Below are positions 41,497 to 50,914 of a stretch of DNA of 64,000 nt, piece by piece. The notes below the pieces were generated by a model that saw only the letters and a list, made by a program, of their open reading frames with translations, made no database searches and had not been told where the DNA came from. The position numbers and the translations under genes were made by a program. Every line of letters begins with the position of its first letter. Position 1 is the stretch's first letter. Source of the DNA: Pseudomaricurvus sp033283335 (lineage in GTDB: Bacteria; Pseudomonadota; Gammaproteobacteria; Pseudomonadales; Cellvibrionaceae); NCBI GenBank assembly GCA_033283335.1, contig JAWMQP010000013.1, forward strand, positions 48,236 to 112,235, read 5' to 3'.

Positions 41497-42135
41497 ATGA
41501 GCAAGCCGGTAATGCCGACAACAAACTCTCTCCCCTGCGGGGAGAGTCCTGTTCGTACTAAAAAACAAACAACTCGGGAAAAATTACTGTCAGCGGCGGC
41601 TCAACAGTTCCTGTACAAGGGTTATCTGAACGTGTCGGTGGAAGACATTTCCACGGCGGCTGGCGTCAGTCGCATGACGTTCTACCGGTACTTTACCGAC
41701 AAAGTGGCGTTATCCATTGAGCTTTTCCAGCATGAAGTCGCCAAGGTAAAGCCCCTCTACTGGGAAATCAGCAAAGAGAATTTTTACGATCGGGAAGCCG
41801 TAAAACGCTGGATAACCACGCTGTTTGAAGTGGATAAAAACAATACCAGCACCCTGAAAGTGTTCAGCCAGGTGATGGCTGTCGAACCGAGATTTACTCA
41901 GGCAGCGCAAACCCTGATTGCTGACTTGATCACCCATCTGGGCAGACAGATTCCCGCTTTTAACCTGAATCCCGATCATGCCGAGGATCGGCGACGCTGG
42001 CTCGAAGCCTGGCTGCTACTCTATGAAGTTCTGGATCAGAGCAACCATGCCGCTCTGAATTCCGGTATCGCCAATGACCCCTGGATAGTGGACATCCTGG
42101 CGGATCGTTTTGTGGCTTTTGTTCAAAATCGCTAA
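41497..42135 (+). CDS. TetR-family regulator, candidate for the TGAC-N5-GTCA elements
   Basis: 213 residues from ATG 41497, one base after the amidohydrolase stop, so translation is probably coupled. Helix-turn-helix at about 45-68 (VSVEDISTAAGVSRMTFYRYF). The remainder is a ligand domain with no informative motif. A strong eight-base hairpin (41528-41546) lies in codons 11-17, just inside the coding region. It is transcribed within the operon it may control, and the CTGAC-N5-ATCA element is upstream of that operon. That is the reason to suggest it as the regulator of the element family. This is inference. Confidence 0.88.
   Translation: MSKPVMPTTNSLPCGESPVRTKKQTTREKLLSAAAQQFLYKGYLNVSVEDISTAAGVSRMTFYRYFTDKVALSIELFQHEVAKVKPLYWEISKENFYDREAVKRWITTLFEVDKNNTSTLKVFSQVMAVEPRFTQAAQTLIADLITHLGRQIPAFNLNPDHAEDRRRWLEAWLLLYEVLDQSNHAALNSGIANDPWIVDILADRFVAFVQNR
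41528..41546. other. Stable hairpin in the 5' end of the TetR gene
   Basis: CTCTCCCC / TGC / GGGGAGAG, a perfect eight-base stem with a three-base loop, about 30 bases inside the coding region. No T tract follows, so it is not a simple terminator. It could limit regulator expression or lower readthrough from the amidohydrolase gene. Confidence 0.5.
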
Positions 42136-42172
42136 AAAATCCTGACAACAAGAACAATACCCAGGGCCAACA

Positions 42173-43555
42173 ATGACCAAACCTAACACATCGAACTCAC
42201 TCAAGCTTGAGCCCACCTCCAGCCACTCACCCTGGTATCTTCGTTACGTCATGTTGATGGCCTTTCTGGTGGTCATGGTGAGCTTAATGGATCGCTATGT
42301 TGTCTCGATCCTGATGGAACAAATCAAGGCCGAGTTATCACTGACCGACACCCAGTTGGGCTGGTTAGTCGGCCCAGCTTTTGTTGTGGTCCATATTCTC
42401 AGTCAACTGCCACTGGCACGCCTGGCGGATAAAACCCGGAGAGTCGCCATGATCTCACTGGCAATGAGTTTGTGGAGTATATTCACCATGGCCGCCGGTT
42501 TTGCCAAAACGTTTCCTGTACTATTGATCACCCGTATGGGTGTTGGCATCACAGAAGCGGCCAGTTCCCCGGCGCTTGCATCCTTACTATCGGATTTCTT
42601 TACGGCCAAACGCCGTGGCCGGGCCATGTCAATGCTGTCCGTCGGGGGTGTTGCGGGTATTGGTGCCGGCATGTTGTTGGGAGGCATCGTCGGCCAGCAT
42701 TATGGTTGGCGCACGGCTCTAATTGTCGCAGGCATTCCGGGACTGTTGTTGTCGCTGCTGGTTTGGTTAACCATCAAAGAGCCTCGACGTGGCGCCTCCG
42801 ACCAGGCCGATGATTTGTCTCCCGACACACTACCGGATTCACAGCGCAGCCTCATGGATGTACTCCGCATTCTGTTGAGCAACCGTACTTTTATCTGGTT
42901 ACTGATTGGCGCCAGCCTGTCCATGGTCACCAGTATCGGTCGAGGGGCCTGGGAACCGGTGTTCCTGATTCGTGTCTATGAGCTCAATCAGGCATCCGCC
43001 GGCATGATTTACTTCCTGATTTCACCGGTACCATCCATGATCGGTGGATTTTTCGGCGGCTTATTACTGGACCACCTGGTGCAAAAAGACCGACGCTGGT
43101 ATCTCTGGTTTCCCGCCATCGCGATGCTGATCAGCATGCCCTTCTCTATCGCCTTTTACCTCTGGCCCCAACATGAAACCTTCTTCAACGGCTCGTTGCC
43201 TGTAGGCTTTATATTTTCCATTCTGGGGTCAGTCATTGGTGCCATGATGGGCCCTGCCATTATCGCTGCGGCTCAGTCACTGTTCGATGCGTCGATGCGA
43301 GCCATGACCCACGCCGTGTGGAGCATGGCCGCCAACCTGATCGGCATGGGGCTTGGCCCTTTGGCCGTTGGTTGGTTGAGCGAAACCATGTCCATAGAGT
43401 TTGGGGCAGATTCGATTCGTTACGCGATGACGATCGTTGCTGGGGTTGCATTGCCAGCAACCTTGGCGTTGTTAATAGGTGCCAGGTATATTCGTAAGGA
43501 TTTTAGACAGTCAGATAGTTCAAAACAGTTTAGTGTTGAAACAGCTAATGGTTAA
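42173..43555 (+). CDS. MFS transporter
   Basis: 460 residues, about twelve hydrophobic segments starting at about 26. RLADKTRRVAM forms the loop 2-3 motif, with TEAASSPALASLLSDFF following. Similar in layout to the permease at 37820 (same group, around a third identical by eye) but on the other strand. Third gene of the amidohydrolase-TetR-MFS operon, 37 bases after the TetR stop. It probably imports the amidohydrolase substrate or exports a product. Confidence 0.88.
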   Translation: MTKPNTSNSLKLEPTSSHSPWYLRYVMLMAFLVVMVSLMDRYVVSILMEQIKAELSLTDTQLGWLVGPAFVVVHILSQLPLARLADKTRRVAMISLAMSLWSIFTMAAGFAKTFPVLLITRMGVGITEAASSPALASLLSDFFTAKRRGRAMSMLSVGGVAGIGAGMLLGGIVGQHYGWRTALIVAGIPGLLLSLLVWLTIKEPRRGASDQADDLSPDTLPDSQRSLMDVLRILLSNRTFIWLLIGASLSMVTSIGRGAWEPVFLIRVYELNQASAGMIYFLISPVPSMIGGFFGGLLLDHLVQKDRRWYLWFPAIAMLISMPFSIAFYLWPQHETFFNGSLPVGFIFSILGSVIGAMMGPAIIAAAQSLFDASMRAMTHAVWSMAANLIGMGLGPLAVGWLSETMSIEFGADSIRYAMTIVAGVALPATLALLIGARYIRKDFRQSDSSKQFSVETANG

Positions 43556-43658
43556 TTTAAATATAAATGCATATTGAAGGAGGCAGAACAATGGCCCCAG
43601 CAGGTCACTTAAGAGCCAAGTTCTGTTATCAAAATGCAGGATTGAGACACTCAAAAAA

Positions 43659-44396
43659 TTACAGTTGGCTGGCGACTTCGGCCAGAATAGAAGCGGTTTT
43701 TTCAGGCTCGGAAACCATCAAGTCATGACCGGTATCGACTTCCCAAAAGCGGCCTTGAGTCAGTAGTTTTATACCTTCTTTATGCTCATCGCTCAGGGTT
43801 TCCTTTTGTACGGCGGTCACAATAAATGAAACCGGTATCTGCCTCATCGCTTCTTCATTGTTAAGCACCAATGGCTGAGTGAAACATTTCCAAGGGTGTG
43901 GACTCAACTTAGGCTCCATCCAGGCAATTAGCTCGGGATCTGTCACGCCATAGTAATCACCTGGCAACATTGGAAACTGACCGGGGAAGAGGACCAGCTC
44001 TATACCATCAACCACCTGCATGCTTTCATAGGCCGCGTTCATCATATCAGGTGCCACGTCGGCCAGTGATTGACCCGTCATTGGGTAGGCAGCATCCAAA
44101 TAGACCACATTCGCGATCCTCTCTGGCACACGGTCCGCTATCCCGGTGATAACCATTCCCCCATAGCTATGTCCCACAAGAATAACATCATGTAAATCTT
44201 CACGCTCCAGAACATTCACGACATCGGTAATGTGAAAGTTCAGATCAACTTCAGGGCTGAGAAGGTGTTCACGCTCACCCAGACCCGTTAAGGTTGGCGT
44301 GTAGACGTCGTGTCCTTCATTCCTGAGGGCTTTAGCTACGAATTGGTAGCACCAGCCACCGTGACCACCACCATGTACCAAGACAAAAATTGCCAT
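43659..44396 (-). CDS. Alpha/beta hydrolase (plant esterase/hydroxynitrile-lyase-like)
   Basis: 245 residues. Oxyanion strand VLVHGGGHGGWCY (5-17), nucleophile elbow GHSYGG with Ser77, acid in the YLDAAYP region or later, and His in VDTGHDLMVSEP near the end. This is the small alpha/beta hydrolase type that in plants includes salicylate methyl esterases and in bacteria various esterases or lactonases. Single gene with its own upstream half-palindromes near 44429-44446 (CAACCGTCAGTTGACG). Ester or lactone hydrolysis is likely; the substrate is unknown. Confidence 0.88.
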   Translation of the reverse strand: MAIFVLVHGGGHGGWCYQFVAKALRNEGHDVYTPTLTGLGEREHLLSPEVDLNFHITDVVNVLEREDLHDVILVGHSYGGMVITGIADRVPERIANVVYLDAAYPMTGQSLADVAPDMMNAAYESMQVVDGIELVLFPGQFPMLPGDYYGVTDPELIAWMEPKLSPHPWKCFTQPLVLNNEEAMRQIPVSFIVTAVQKETLSDEHKEGIKLLTQGRFWEVDTGHDLMVSEPEKTASILAEVASQL

Positions 44397-44495
44397 ACGA
44401 ACCTTTCCTCCAAATTAACTCACAACCGACAACCGTCAGTTGACGTTTGCTTCAATGGTTTGGACATACAACTTGAGTAATATTGTGTTTTCACT

Positions 44496-44529
44496 AATTA
44501 AAAGCCCACCAAATGGCGGGCTTTTAATT
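44496..44529 (-). terminator. Strong terminator of the second TonB receptor
   Basis: AATTAAAAGCCCACC / AAAT / GGCGGGCTTTTAATT: a 15-base stem with one A-C mismatch and a four-base loop. On the minus strand it follows the receptor stop (44571) by about 40 bases and ends in a T-rich arm. Symmetry allows it to work in both directions. Confidence 0.82.
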
Positions 44530-44570
44530 GATCTACATCCATTTAATATACATATAGTTAATATTCGTGC

Positions 44571-46937
44571 TTAATGAAAATTTACTCTGAAATCGATTCC
44601 ATAAGTACGCGGATCCATATAGGTACTGGAACTTACAGGACCAAATCCCAGAGGATATTCAAGATAATCTTCATCCAAAAGATTGCGTCCCCACACAGAC
44701 AGCTCACCAGTTAAACGACTGCCCAAAGTAATCTCTTTCAAAGCAACACGGGCATTAAGAATCCAGGTTTCGGGCTTAAATTTAGCCCCAGGAGTCGCAT
44801 CGCTGTCTTGTTGATAGCGAATCTTGTCTTGCCAAATGGCATTGAATCCAGCGCTGAGATATGCCGTACCCCAGAACGGGGTTGACTCATAGTTTAGCGC
44901 CAGATTACCACTCCACTCAGCCGTCAAGGTTGGATCATAGTCACTGGCCGATATGACTTTATCGATAGCCATCAACTCTGGAGTCAGTTCACTGTACTCG
45001 GAATCGGTGAAAGCCAATGATCCGCTTAAGGTTAAACCTTCAAGCAATAGTGCTGTGACTTCAAATTCAGCTCCCTGAGCCTCCAGCGTTCCTTGTTCAA
45101 GAATAAAGGTCCCGGCATTGGCCACATTTTGAGCCGAGTACTTCACAGGATCAATAGCTGCCAATGCCGCAGCTGCAAGGGGATCTCCCAAAATTGAAGG
45201 ACCATTTTGTGAGGACTGCAGATGTTCATAAGTAACATCATATAAAGCAATGTTCATCCTTACACGGCCGTCAATAAAATCACCCTTCAGGCCCAATTCA
45301 AAAGACTCTACCTCTTCCGGCTCAAATGCATAACCACCGGCAGATCCACCGGATACGTAGGCGGTCGACCATTTTCCATACGCCATAATACTGTCGGTAA
45401 TATGGTAATTCAGTCCTAACAAGTAACTGGTGTTATCGTCTTTGTAGTCAAAGTCATCTCGTATCCCTGAATTAATGGTATAGCCCGATTTCTCGTCCCA
45501 GGTTTTTCTAAGCCCAACCTGCAGTGATAGATTATTAGTCATGCTGTATTCAACATGACCGTATAGTGCTTTCGATTCAGCCTCGTTATACCCCCGTCTG
45601 CTTGGATCCGGATTCACGAGTACATAACGAGAATCACCAAAGAATGGTGTAAATGAAATCGCTTGGCCTCCCGGATCTTTATCTTCTGATTCATACCACA
45701 GTGCCCCAAAGATAGCCGTAATTGAGTCCGTATCATAGTTCACCTGAAACTCATCACTGGTTTGCTCACTTTCGCCCAGAGAAAATGAACAAACTAAACA
45801 AAAGTGTCCTGGAAAGTTACCAAATGGAGTCGCTACTGTGATAGGTAAGGTACCACCACCGATATCTGCAGGTTGATTTATTTCGCTTTCACGATATGCG
45901 AAGGTGTTCTTTATTGACCAAACGTCATTAATTTCCCACTCTGCCACTAGGCTATGGCCTTGTACAGTCTGATCTCGTGTAGTCGACCAGGCATTTTCCG
46001 CCTCACTAGGTCGAGTAGTACTAAAAGGCGGTGGTGAATTGACAGTTAGTCCTTGTAAAGAAAATGCGTACAAAAGAGGTGCAGGATCATTAACAAATGC
46101 CGAAGCACGGGGTGAACCTTCGTCAGTACTGTAATCGAATTTATACGTCAATCGAATATTATCCAGATCCAACTGGGCAGCAACAAAAAAACTTTCTGTA
46201 TCCACCTCACCCAGTGTATCAGGCGATGTCTCTACCCCAATACCATAAGCACTTCGATCCCACACAACACCTGCACCTAAGTTCTTAACTGCACCATCCC
46301 GTTCTTCTTTCGCATAACTCAGGTATGCGCTGAACGGTCCAACAGCAGGAAAGTCTATGGTGGTCCGGGCAGTGAATGCAGCCAGATTACCAAAGCCCAC
46401 CGATTGAATTATTCCAAACTCACCAGTTGGATTACGAGTACGAATGTTAATGGCACCACCCGTGGCATTCCGACCGAATATTGTCCCCTGAGGCCCACGC
46501 AGTACCTCTAATTGTTGAATATCAGGTAGAGTAAAAATCGAACCCCGAGGTGAACCGATGTACACACCATCCAAATAAGTTGAAATTTGTTTGTCGGATC
46601 CGGCTACCACACCATAACTGGTTATGCCACGCATATTAAAAGCAGGGAGATTGGTACCGCCAGCAGCTGGGCGTACCGTTAAACCGGGCGCCATGCCACT
46701 TAAGTCATTCACATTGATGATTTTATTTACTTCTAAAGCATCCTGGGTAAGCGCCGTTACCGCAACTGGAACATCCTGTAGACTTTGCTCGCGTTTCTGA
46801 GCCGTTACGATCACTTCTTCTAAGACCAGGTTTTCTGCGATACCGGTATTAGCTATCAATCCCATACTCGACAAAATTGCAGCTCGAAAAAGAATGATTG
46901 ATGTAGCTTGTCTATTATTTTTCTCCATCTGGCTCAT
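44571..46937 (-). CDS. TonB-dependent outer-membrane receptor
   Basis: 788 residues. Signal peptide around residues 13-34 (IILFRAAILSSMGLIANTGIAE), TonB box LEEVIVTAQKR (39-49), plug with YLDGVYIGS and RGPQGTIFGRNATGGAINI (about 115-165), beta-barrel ending MDPRTYGIDFRVNFH. The last residue is His after Phe, not the usual aromatic terminus. Monocistronic, with a strong terminator behind and 450 bases of non-coding sequence in front. The cargo is unknown; the DUF1254 gene lies upstream in the same orientation. Confidence 0.92.
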   Translation of the reverse strand: MSQMEKNNRQATSIILFRAAILSSMGLIANTGIAENLVLEEVIVTAQKREQSLQDVPVAVTALTQDALEVNKIINVNDLSGMAPGLTVRPAAGGTNLPAFNMRGITSYGVVAGSDKQISTYLDGVYIGSPRGSIFTLPDIQQLEVLRGPQGTIFGRNATGGAINIRTRNPTGEFGIIQSVGFGNLAAFTARTTIDFPAVGPFSAYLSYAKEERDGAVKNLGAGVVWDRSAYGIGVETSPDTLGEVDTESFFVAAQLDLDNIRLTYKFDYSTDEGSPRASAFVNDPAPLLYAFSLQGLTVNSPPPFSTTRPSEAENAWSTTRDQTVQGHSLVAEWEINDVWSIKNTFAYRESEINQPADIGGGTLPITVATPFGNFPGHFCLVCSFSLGESEQTSDEFQVNYDTDSITAIFGALWYESEDKDPGGQAISFTPFFGDSRYVLVNPDPSRRGYNEAESKALYGHVEYSMTNNLSLQVGLRKTWDEKSGYTINSGIRDDFDYKDDNTSYLLGLNYHITDSIMAYGKWSTAYVSGGSAGGYAFEPEEVESFELGLKGDFIDGRVRMNIALYDVTYEHLQSSQNGPSILGDPLAAAALAAIDPVKYSAQNVANAGTFILEQGTLEAQGAEFEVTALLLEGLTLSGSLAFTDSEYSELTPELMAIDKVISASDYDPTLTAEWSGNLALNYESTPFWGTAYLSAGFNAIWQDKIRYQQDSDATPGAKFKPETWILNARVALKEITLGSRLTGELSVWGRNLLDEDYLEYPLGFGPVSSSTYMDPRTYGIDFRVNFH

Positions 46938-47390
46938 AGGTAGCCTCTTCGAGTGTTTAGTTATTGTTATTTTTTATTGGGTGCCATTCGGTAGAAAAAT
47001 GCTGAACGAATGACGAAGCACATCCATCACCATAACTGACGATGATTCAACTATAGTCTAGCCTAAATATCACCCTGTCAAGCACCCCGCCAAAAATTCT
47101 TTTTCCAAGGATAGGAAGTGCTAACAGGCAGATTCTGTATGGTGAAATAGCACCTAATTCGGCAGGCGGAACATATGAGGAAAGGAGGTGAGGACCACCA
47201 GGAAAAAGTACGAAGAGGCTTATTAATATTTGCAATATAAATAACTATTACTCTACACCGATCAGTTATTTAAATTACCCTTAAACCGCTACCAGGTTTA
47301 ACAAACACTACTCTATAAGAGGGAACACTATTCAATAACCCTAAGTATATTGAGGATCATGTTCACTAGTAGTTCCCAGAGTTCAACGGA
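46938..47390. other. Non-coding gap of about 450 bases upstream of the second receptor
   Basis: No convincing gene. A 62-codon minus frame (47047-47235) shows no conserved motif. A weak TGAC-N5-GTCA-like element, CTGAC-GATGA-TTCA, is at 47036-47049, about 100 bases before the receptor start. A run AAGGAGGTGA at 47182-47191 is a perfect anti-Shine-Dalgarno match but has no start codon at a suitable distance. A half-site ATCAGTTAT lies near 47256. Confidence 0.6.
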
Positions 47391-48758
47391 TTAAAGCTGA
47401 CCAAGCTGCTGTACACCCGGCAAGGTCCATTCCCCATTAAGTAACTTTTCCGTAGGCAGATAAACGCGCAGGGTTAATGCAAACGCTTCCTTAGGTGCTG
47501 GCAGCCAGTTTACAGAAGCTGTCGTTGGCGCTTCATGCTGAATGACGATGTCTAATGAGCCATCATCGTTGAACTGAAGATCATCCCGATCCCCAATGGA
47601 ATAACGACGAATTGGGTTGTTCACCAAAAACCCTTCGCTGTCATACATGGTCAGTGACCAGAAGGCATCGGCTGGTGGGGTTTCGCCATTGGCAAAATGT
47701 AAGTGATAACGGTTATCTCCGGTTAGAAGTTGACCAGAGGCATCCAGACTGGTATTCGGGTAAATAGCCTCTTCTGGAGGCAATGCCCCCAGACCGATGT
47801 TCGAAACGCCAAATCGAATATTGTAGTCATCAAAACGGCCAATACCCTCACGTTTGATCATCCAGCCATGTTCCAGAGCACTGGGGTTATTCAATTCCTT
47901 TTCAAGAGTCTTATAAGTCAGGTCAACCGCGAGTTTGCCCAAGGTTTTATCCCAAAAACCAAATTCCTCTTCTTTGAATGGCTGGCCAGGGTGAATCCCC
48001 AATGTCGCCAATTTCTCAATCATTTCTGAATCCGCTGGCAGAGGTGGATTCTTAATCATCAACTCTGATATCTGGGTGAAATAATCGGTTAAGCTCAGTG
48101 ATTGAATATCCAAATAAGGATTATGTTGCCCCTGTTCAATCGGCTGGTTGATAGCCATCGCCGGATTTTCCTCTCCCGCTTTCCATTGTTCCAGTGACCG
48201 TAAACCAAACTCTTCTTGCAAAGCAATAACGGACGGCAGATCATCAGGACCATTCGCTTGCACCCGTCCGAGCAACCAAACCATACTGGTCGGCGCCTTT
48301 ATCTGCGTCAGGCCTTGTGGAATTTCACCTTCCCATTCAGGCCCTGTGATCAGGTATTGGCCTGGCTTAGTACCGGTTTCACGCTTGCCCACACTGGCAA
48401 AGACATTAGTCCAGGCGTCCATAAAGGGCATCACAAAATATCTGCCATTGGTTTCCGGCACATTCAAAACCTGTGCTTGTTCGGATAAATCCAACCAGGC
48501 GATCGAATACAGTGTGTCATTGTTTGGTCTTACTACATTACGAAATGTGTGATCAGGGAAAATTTGCAGATGCATTAACTGGTTGTTGTTTAAACCCGTC
48601 TTTAACATTGCGTTCTGGGTTTTGTCCATAATCAACAACGGGAAACTGAACACGTAGGCTTCAGAAATTAATTTCAGAGTCGTGCCAGCTTGATACACCA
48701 AGGCAGCGGCCATAACGACGACTGCAAGAATAACTGTTTTAAAGGACTTTAACTTCAT
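47391..48758 (-). CDS. DUF1254/DUF1214 protein
   Basis: 455 residues. One N-terminal membrane anchor or signal segment (about 8-25, TVILAVVVMAAALVYQAG). DUF1254 block with NNDTLYSIAWLDLS ... GRYFVMPFMDAWTNVFASVG (about 78-125), then DUF1214 with FWSLTMYDSEGFLV and RYSIGDRDDL. Such two-domain proteins are widespread in environmental bacteria and often found near sulfatases or aromatic/lipid genes. No biochemical function is settled. Monocistronic, behind the terminator of the AMP-ligase operon. Confidence 0.9.
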   Translation of the reverse strand: MKLKSFKTVILAVVVMAAALVYQAGTTLKLISEAYVFSFPLLIMDKTQNAMLKTGLNNNQLMHLQIFPDHTFRNVVRPNNDTLYSIAWLDLSEQAQVLNVPETNGRYFVMPFMDAWTNVFASVGKRETGTKPGQYLITGPEWEGEIPQGLTQIKAPTSMVWLLGRVQANGPDDLPSVIALQEEFGLRSLEQWKAGEENPAMAINQPIEQGQHNPYLDIQSLSLTDYFTQISELMIKNPPLPADSEMIEKLATLGIHPGQPFKEEEFGFWDKTLGKLAVDLTYKTLEKELNNPSALEHGWMIKREGIGRFDDYNIRFGVSNIGLGALPPEEAIYPNTSLDASGQLLTGDNRYHLHFANGETPPADAFWSLTMYDSEGFLVNNPIRRYSIGDRDDLQFNDDGSLDIVIQHEAPTTASVNWLPAPKEAFALTLRVYLPTEKLLNGEWTLPGVQQLGQL

Positions 48759-48849
48759 TTCGTTGCCTCTATTTATAATGAGTTATGACAATTACTAAAC
48801 GCTAATTTTTGAATACCCGAAGTCATTCACTGTTAACCATCATCAATGT

Positions 48850-48881
48850 AAAAAAAGCCTGCTGTAAACGCAGGCAAAAAA
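48850..48881 (-). terminator. Terminator of the receptor-sulfatase-ligase operon
   Basis: GCCTGC / TGTAAAC / GCAGGC (48857-48875) flanked by A-runs on the plus strand: seven A before (48850-48856) and A6 after. It can terminate on both strands. It lies 50 bases after the AMP-ligase stop at 48925. Confidence 0.85.
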
Positions 48882-48924
48882 GAGAGACGGTTACATTATT
48901 GATCTTGCAATATTGAATGAACAA

Positions 48925-50865
48925 TTAATCCAGAACGATCTTGTACTTCATGCTATAACCACCCAATAGTTCATTGATCTGCTGTTCAACACTCTCTTTG
49001 GACAGGGTTTTTATCACACGGGCTTCAATTGTAACCACACTGCCGTATTTGGGATCGGAAGCGGCCTTAACCTGTAACGCGTCCAGGGAATCCGATATTG
49101 TCGCCAATTCCCGTTCCACCGTTTTTTCCAGTTCAAGAAGATTCAGTGTCGGCTTGTGAATCTTGCCAACACCGGTAACCGGCAGTTGCTCGAGTGTCAT
49201 AATGGCTTTGGGTATCGCCGCGCGTTCGCCGATGTGCTGTTCGCAGAACGCCAGCAGTTCACTCTCGTCGACGGGAGCAACCACATCGATGTACGCCACC
49301 GGGATTTCGCCGGCATACTTATCCGGCCTGCCCACCGCCGCGACGAGATTGACCGCCGGGTGTTTAGCCAGCGCTTCTTCGATCGTCTTGGGATCAATAT
49401 TATGCCCACCGCGGATAATCAACTCCTTCTCACGCCCCGTCAGCCAGAAGTAACCGTCTTCGTCCTGGCGGGCCAGATCGCCGGTCACCAGCCACTTTTG
49501 ACCGTTGTTATCAACGGTAAACAGGCCTTTATTGCGTTCCGGATCGGTATAACCCGGCGTGACCGAGGGCCCCGAAATAAGCAGCATGCCCACTTCGTCC
49601 CATTCACAATCACGCTCAAAGCTGCCATCCGCACCCAACATGGCGGTTTTCATCTGCGTAAAGGGCAGCCGCAAGCCGATAGAACCAACCCTGGGTTCTT
49701 CACACGCGGGGGGCGTCATGGAACTGCACACCGTGGCTTCTGTCAGGCCGTAGCCTTCTAATAACCGAATACCCGTGGTTGACAGGAATTTGGAAAACAA
49801 CTCCTTCGGCATCGGTGCCGCACCACACACCGCAAACTGCATCGAGCTGATGTCAAAATCGCCGACCGGCAGCTGCGTCATAATGCCGATCACGGTAGGA
49901 ACCGCGCTGAAATGTGACACCTTGTAGTATTCGATCAATTGATAGATATTTAACAGAATGCCCGCTGATCGATAACCATTGATGCCGGCCAAAAATACGG
50001 TGCCGCCCCCCATAAACACGGACAAACCCGTACCGATGGCGGCGTTGCAATGGAACAGCGGCAAGCCGGTTAAATAACAGGTATTCTCCGCATCATCCCT
50101 CAGGCTATTGAGGGCCCAGGCGGTATAGACCTCATTTTCATGGGTGTGTTGGGCTAATTTGGGCAGCCCGGTGGTGCCCCCCGTATGGAACAGAGACGCG
50201 GTGGCATCGGGCGCAATATCGCGCGCAAATGCCAAACCATCCGAGGGCTGCTTCTCCAGTTCCTGCTGGAAATCAATACACTGACACGGCGTTTCGCCCT
50301 CAATGTGGCCCACCACGAAGACATGCTCAACGCAGTTGGCGACCTTGAGGATCCCGGCTAATTTGCCCCAGGTGTCGATTTCGTCATGGGCGCCATACAG
50401 GACAATCGCCCGGCTACCCGCCGACTGGACGATTTCACCAATTTCGGCGTCTTCCAGCATGAAATTGATGGGATTGATGATGCCACAGGCTTCCCCACCC
50501 CAAAGCACATAATGGGCTTCGGGCACGTTCGGTAAAATCATCGATATGGCATCTGTGTCTTCCAGACCGTAGGACTTAAACAGATTCGCCGTTTGGTTCA
50601 CTTTTCCGAGCAAGGCCGCATAGGTGATCTCAACCGACGCCCCTTGACCAGTCTCATCAAGGCAGCTTTTCCAGCGATCACCGTTTTCGATATAACGGAT
50701 AGCCACCACATCAGGGTTTTCCTGAGCGCTCCGCTGTATCAATTCATAGGTTGAGCGCGGTAGGTTCCAATCCTCTAAAGGCGTGGTTTCAATCGCTTCA
50801 ATATCTTTAAGTGTCCGTATGTCACGGCGTCCACTGACAGGGGTTCCATTAGCACGGATATCCAT
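48925..50865 (-). CDS. AMP-dependent acyl-CoA synthetase
   Basis: 646 residues, longer than usual FadD-like ligases. A3 motif LFHTGGTTGLPK (about 227-238), GYGLTEATVCSS, VTGDLARQDEDGYFWLTGREKELIIRGG hinge region, and the C-terminal catalytic lysine in VTGVGKIHK. An extension of about 90 residues after the catalytic lysine (alpha-helical, with a final INELLGGYSMKYKIVL) has no recognised domain. Similar in layout to feruloyl/fatty-acyl ligases. Last gene of the five-gene operon from the receptor at 57329. Likely activates an acid from the aromatic or lipid substrate. Confidence 0.9.
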   Translation of the reverse strand: MDIRANGTPVSGRRDIRTLKDIEAIETTPLEDWNLPRSTYELIQRSAQENPDVVAIRYIENGDRWKSCLDETGQGASVEITYAALLGKVNQTANLFKSYGLEDTDAISMILPNVPEAHYVLWGGEACGIINPINFMLEDAEIGEIVQSAGSRAIVLYGAHDEIDTWGKLAGILKVANCVEHVFVVGHIEGETPCQCIDFQQELEKQPSDGLAFARDIAPDATASLFHTGGTTGLPKLAQHTHENEVYTAWALNSLRDDAENTCYLTGLPLFHCNAAIGTGLSVFMGGGTVFLAGINGYRSAGILLNIYQLIEYYKVSHFSAVPTVIGIMTQLPVGDFDISSMQFAVCGAAPMPKELFSKFLSTTGIRLLEGYGLTEATVCSSMTPPACEEPRVGSIGLRLPFTQMKTAMLGADGSFERDCEWDEVGMLLISGPSVTPGYTDPERNKGLFTVDNNGQKWLVTGDLARQDEDGYFWLTGREKELIIRGGHNIDPKTIEEALAKHPAVNLVAAVGRPDKYAGEIPVAYIDVVAPVDESELLAFCEQHIGERAAIPKAIMTLEQLPVTGVGKIHKPTLNLLELEKTVERELATISDSLDALQVKAASDPKYGSVVTIEARVIKTLSKESVEQQINELLGGYSMKYKIVLD

Positions 50866-50914
50866 TTACACACCTCAAATCTGAAAATCCTAAGAACGGG
50901 TTAACCAATGGCAA

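Noticed and set aside
47182..47191. Perfect anti-Shine-Dalgarno run AAGGAGGTGA
   Set aside because: No ATG, GTG or TTG at a suitable distance opens a sensible frame, so it is probably chance.
47047..47235. 62-codon minus-strand frame upstream of the second receptor
   Set aside because: No conserved motif, no ribosome site that decides a start, and composition like non-coding DNA.
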